Below are positions 63,401 through 64,000 of a stretch of DNA of 64,000 nt, piece by piece (position 1 is the stretch's first letter; every line of letters begins with the position of its first letter). The notes under the pieces were generated by a model. The model worked only from the letters and a program-made list of their open reading frames with translations, was not told the DNA's origin and made no database searches. Made by a program: the position numbers and the translations under genes. The stretch is from Runella slithyformis DSM 19594 (lineage in GTDB: Bacteria > Bacteroidota > Bacteroidia > Cytophagales > Spirosomataceae): assembly GCF_000218895.1 (NCBI RefSeq), contig NC_015703.1, positions 5,779,001 to 5,843,000 on the forward strand, read 5' to 3'.

Positions 63401-64000
63401 TTTGAAAGGAACCCGGAGCCACTGCATCATCATTGACTCGGTAGTTCAACTGAATACCCTCGTAATCTTCGGATGTTCCGGAATTGGGCGGCATAGACGG
63501 AATGGTCATTCGAATATGTGTAAGGCGATCCCCTTCCGGTATCTGCCAATAATTGGGAGTAAAAACGATCGGTGTGTAGGTAGGATTATTAACTGTTTTT
63601 GCCTCGTATACAACCGAGCCTGCATCTATATTAATAAACTTTGCAGGATTTACCGTTATTACCGTAATCTCTGATGGTATAATATCTTCCACTACCACAT
63701 TTTCTAAAGCTACGTTGCCTCGATTGAAGACCGGCAAAGAAAAATAGGAAGTCTGCCCCAATTTAAGGCTATTGACAGGTTTCCATTTTTTTGTTTCTAA
63801 TTTCAGGATTGGACTGGCTAAATTATCCGTAACAGATAATCTAGCCGGACAGGTTAGAGAGCCGGTGGCAGGGTAGGTTACCCCGTCGGCATAGGTACGA
63901 GAGTCGCCGTTGGATAGAGTAATTTCGCTACCTCCCAGGGGAGTATATTTAAATACTACGCTGTTAGTTACCGGGTTGGGGGCGGTAAAAAGGCCCTCCG
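57477..64000 (-). CDS. Giant repeat-rich surface protein (SdrD B-like, Ig-like, DUF11), 5' end beyond window
   Basis: At least 2,170 residues; the frame is open to the right edge (bases 63762-64000 translate without stop), so the N-terminus is missing. In order it has DUF11-like conserved repeats (e.g. KLIVKNNGNVSTKAIEIFDIL), SdrD B-like Ca-binding domains (GDFVWIDTNKNGIQDAGEPG, LGNYVWFDQNQNNIQDES, LGNFVWSDINNNGKADP, and a later IGDLIWKDANDNGLQD), Ig-like modules with many VTVNPKP units, and a DUF11 near the C-terminus. Two modules are 258-bp exact DNA repeats. The end CCPEDLCIPFTVKKLKKN lacks a recognised type IX sorting domain but has a Cys-rich, basic tail. It is probably a secreted or surface adhesin. 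Confidence 0.92.
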   Translation of the reverse strand, partial: EGLFTAPNPVTNSVVFKYTPLGGSEITLSNGDSRTYADGVTYPATGSLTCPARLSVTDNLASPILKLETKKWKPVNSLKLGQTSYFSLPVFNRGNVALENVVVEDIIPSEITVITVNPAKFINIDAGSVVYEAKTVNNPTYTPIVFTPNYWQIPEGDRLTHIRMTIPSMPPNSGTSEDYEGIQLNYRVNDDAVAPGSFQNCMTSTTTTAGVDLLTANSCVTITLLPKDQFSNISVDKRVVKSPMSLDNFFYSPAVSGDIAWMFIQAGNDLGGQPLSNPVVMDLLPLGLLYENDIQYAAGTPAPSVTDVIPNYNGTGRTLIRLKWNTPLESGGILKFSIKTKISNQLPGGDPGTVPNWTRQPYLDGPGLKNTAFFTGSSPSQCLIPEYESIGSVAAKDIYDLDGDGSTADTLCYDTGGAAVASSASMESVKWVKGECDTTYSKFPDFGSTMPGGLANYKLIVKNNGNVSTKAIEIFDILPYIGDTGVKDLTPRETAWRPNLVTPIATPTGVTVFYTTVQNPCRPDYVTGGPAGCNPPNWTTVLPSDPTTVQGLKFDFGTKVLKPGDEIELTWDMRAPTNAPTNNEIAWNSFGFKATRADNNDPFLPAEPNKVGIKVKPIVPGAYGDFVWIDTNKNGIQDAGEPGIDGVRVELRRDNGDGIADPKNDELVSFTSTGNGGRYLFPNLKPDNYFAVFFVPAGYSSSPANVATPGDSLDSDGIATICNGNRVTVTGITDIAALETDLRWDQGVFVDKAALGNYVWFDQNQNNIQDESTTNGVNGVIVCLYRDVNNNGTAEPDAADGVPVARDTTGSDIYGRPGYYLFENLEPGKYFVKFKLATGQTFTTNSGTVNGSSDPSDSDPNATTGVTEVTDLTAGEVDLTWDAGIIIQTGPYNLGNFVWSDINNNGKADPFEPGINGVSVILYEDRNNNSKPDPDEYVTSTTTTTVTGIVGTYTFTNLPGGNYIVQIPDANFLGPLKDFVSSTGNDPAPDPDDNIENDDNGSAVTGCGIISKPITLANNAEPLDGGITNYSVDFGFYKCTKPNYKMEVIQPTCAGGKGSILLGPGTGGDKVAFTTGDITTIPTYANATLVSSLAGGVIVGNISNPASDVTYLVRIYNGEDGCYKDFMFTIKPLICCTKPVAVATPKTQTICVGGTITSYTTTPSAGIEYQWYGPLADTTGSLGTAISGQTLAAYTPTGAALTSAGTKYYAVIVNTTGDITCADTAFVQLIVNAKPNIADGTAAICAGESVDLTSKITNYAALLSPVWTVATAGGTAVTAPTAVKPTATTTYVLVAQNASGCKDTANVVVTVNPKPNAGKDTTMACVNPATNTLATSITLAPTPSGGTFTQIGTTPATATINGNAVTNMTVAGTYQFVYTTASGCKDTIAVTVQPCTGCVKPDAGPDAPAVCQPVTTAKLTAVTAGGTWAAQSGNPATASIDAAGNITGLSAAGTYKFIYSVTGGGIICTDTAQVVVNAKPNIADGTAAICAGESVDLTSKITNYAALLSPVWTVATAGGTAVTAPTAVKPTATTTYVLVAQNASGCKDTANVVVTVNPKPTITVANGFPACRQNGTAYTIKFVATGGTVTTVPGLTVTGDSIANIPLTTASVKLIITGTGGCKDSIIVTAPVCNQPVGSIGDLIWKDANDNGLQDLLTEKGVAGVKVNLYAAAAGTKTGAVLQTKTTGTDGLYLFTGLLAGDYIVEIDKTSLKDTCVITAKQNVGNDDTKDSDFNPTSGLSQVITLAPVFNPTTPSDILKTNNLTVDAGLVVPCIKSKVTVTAGPVCSADVQTYSLSFSVSNKVGTVKVNNGVLTGTNPYTVTGIPSGTSVKITDSLSAVCKFDTLITGPNCNCNPPLPVLVTPTLTACIGDTFPTIKTTVVGLATVEWFTQPTGGTAVFTGLNFKPTGLVTAGGAVFYAQARSTDPACPAAISTSRVMATVNAQNCTVTIDLALKKAISKKIAQLGDELTYTLKVFNQQNTAATGVEVTDSLATTVQFVTGSFTASRGSATITGNVIKWTIGDIAANAGTNGDTVTLVYKVKAILPGIHLNTAEISKTNEKDIDSTPGNGKAGEDDIESQCFTVPIKLCPSEKVQASVPENLTNVQWFRNGETTPIASGNTVLLTQVGTYTFTATNQTCPANGCCPVIIEPGANCCPEDLCIPFTVKKLKKN
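59318..60310 (-). repeat. 258-bp near-identical direct repeat inside the giant gene
   Basis: 59318-59575 and 60053-60310 (offset 735) differ at one base only, 59565 C versus 60300 T. They encode the same NIADGTAAICAGESVDL-type module, so a recent duplication or gene conversion is likely. An assembler could also have placed these copies wrongly. Confidence 0.93.

Noticed and set aside
1..64000. tRNA or rRNA genes
   Set aside because: No cloverleaf with TTCGAATC-type T-arm or rRNA signature was seen in any intergenic stretch; a tRNAscan-SE run would settle this.

Overview
The window reads as one stretch of chromosome from a Bacteroidota bacterium, most likely order Cytophagales (Runella, Dyadobacter or Spirosoma type). 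This rests on the gene families (DUF2027-Smr, Gly-rich single-RRM protein, single-chain M16 peptidases, SdrD-B/DUF11 giant surface protein, Tat-exported sugar-acid enzymes), weak ribosome binding sites and TAnnTTTG-like promoter boxes. The genus is an inference. I saw no rRNA or tRNA gene.

Layout. (1) 1-5494: a very large CRISPR array, 83 complete 30-nt repeats plus a cut one at the left edge, read rightwards. The leader and any cas genes lie outside the window to the left. (2) 5568-7157: a HTH-S24 (LexA/CI-like) repressor divergent from a YopX-like phage gene, with three dyads between them; this looks like a phage immunity module. (3) 7172-15749, almost all leftward: lactate monooxygenase-like FMN enzyme, Mpo1-like membrane protein, papain-like peptidase, SDR, exported TIM-barrel isomerase-like protein, large haem-c dehydrogenase and an RRM protein. 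(4) 16152-43370: mostly housekeeping genes: two M16 peptidases, DeoR regulator, NUDIX hydrolase, a toxin-antitoxin pair joined to an N-acetylglucosamine-kinase-like gene, lipB, recQ, smr, dnaK, DJ-1/PfpI, Crp, DinB, tex, a kinase-like protein, dnaG, dipeptidase and queG. (5) 43405-46735: a small accessory island with an intact IS256-family element (8-bp target duplication), an AT-rich coiled-coil gene and an intact IS630-family element using a -1 frameshift. (6) 46975-55335: a leftward sugar-acid locus (hexuronate-type MFS transporter, KDPG aldolase, PQQ dehydrogenase, mutarotase-like protein, two Tat-exported enolase-superfamily enzymes). (7) 55985-64000: nitroreductase, a TrpF-like protein lacking the usual catalytic residues, and the 3' part of a giant repeat-rich surface protein that runs off the right edge.

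The sugar-acid locus can be read as a pathway: PQQ enzyme oxidises an aldose outside the cytoplasm, enolase-superfamily enzymes dehydrate the acid, the MFS carrier imports it, and KDPG aldolase splits it after a phosphorylation step whose kinase is not here. Intergenic regions carry several families of dispersed palindromic repeats. No single gene set here is clearly a new system; the best candidates for a second look are the CRISPR array's duplicated and near-duplicated spacers, the S24/YopX switch, the candidate small RNA at 15985-16083, the sigma-54-like element before dnaK, the IS630 frameshift, the AT-rich coiled-coil gene between two insertion sequences and the TrpF-like protein.
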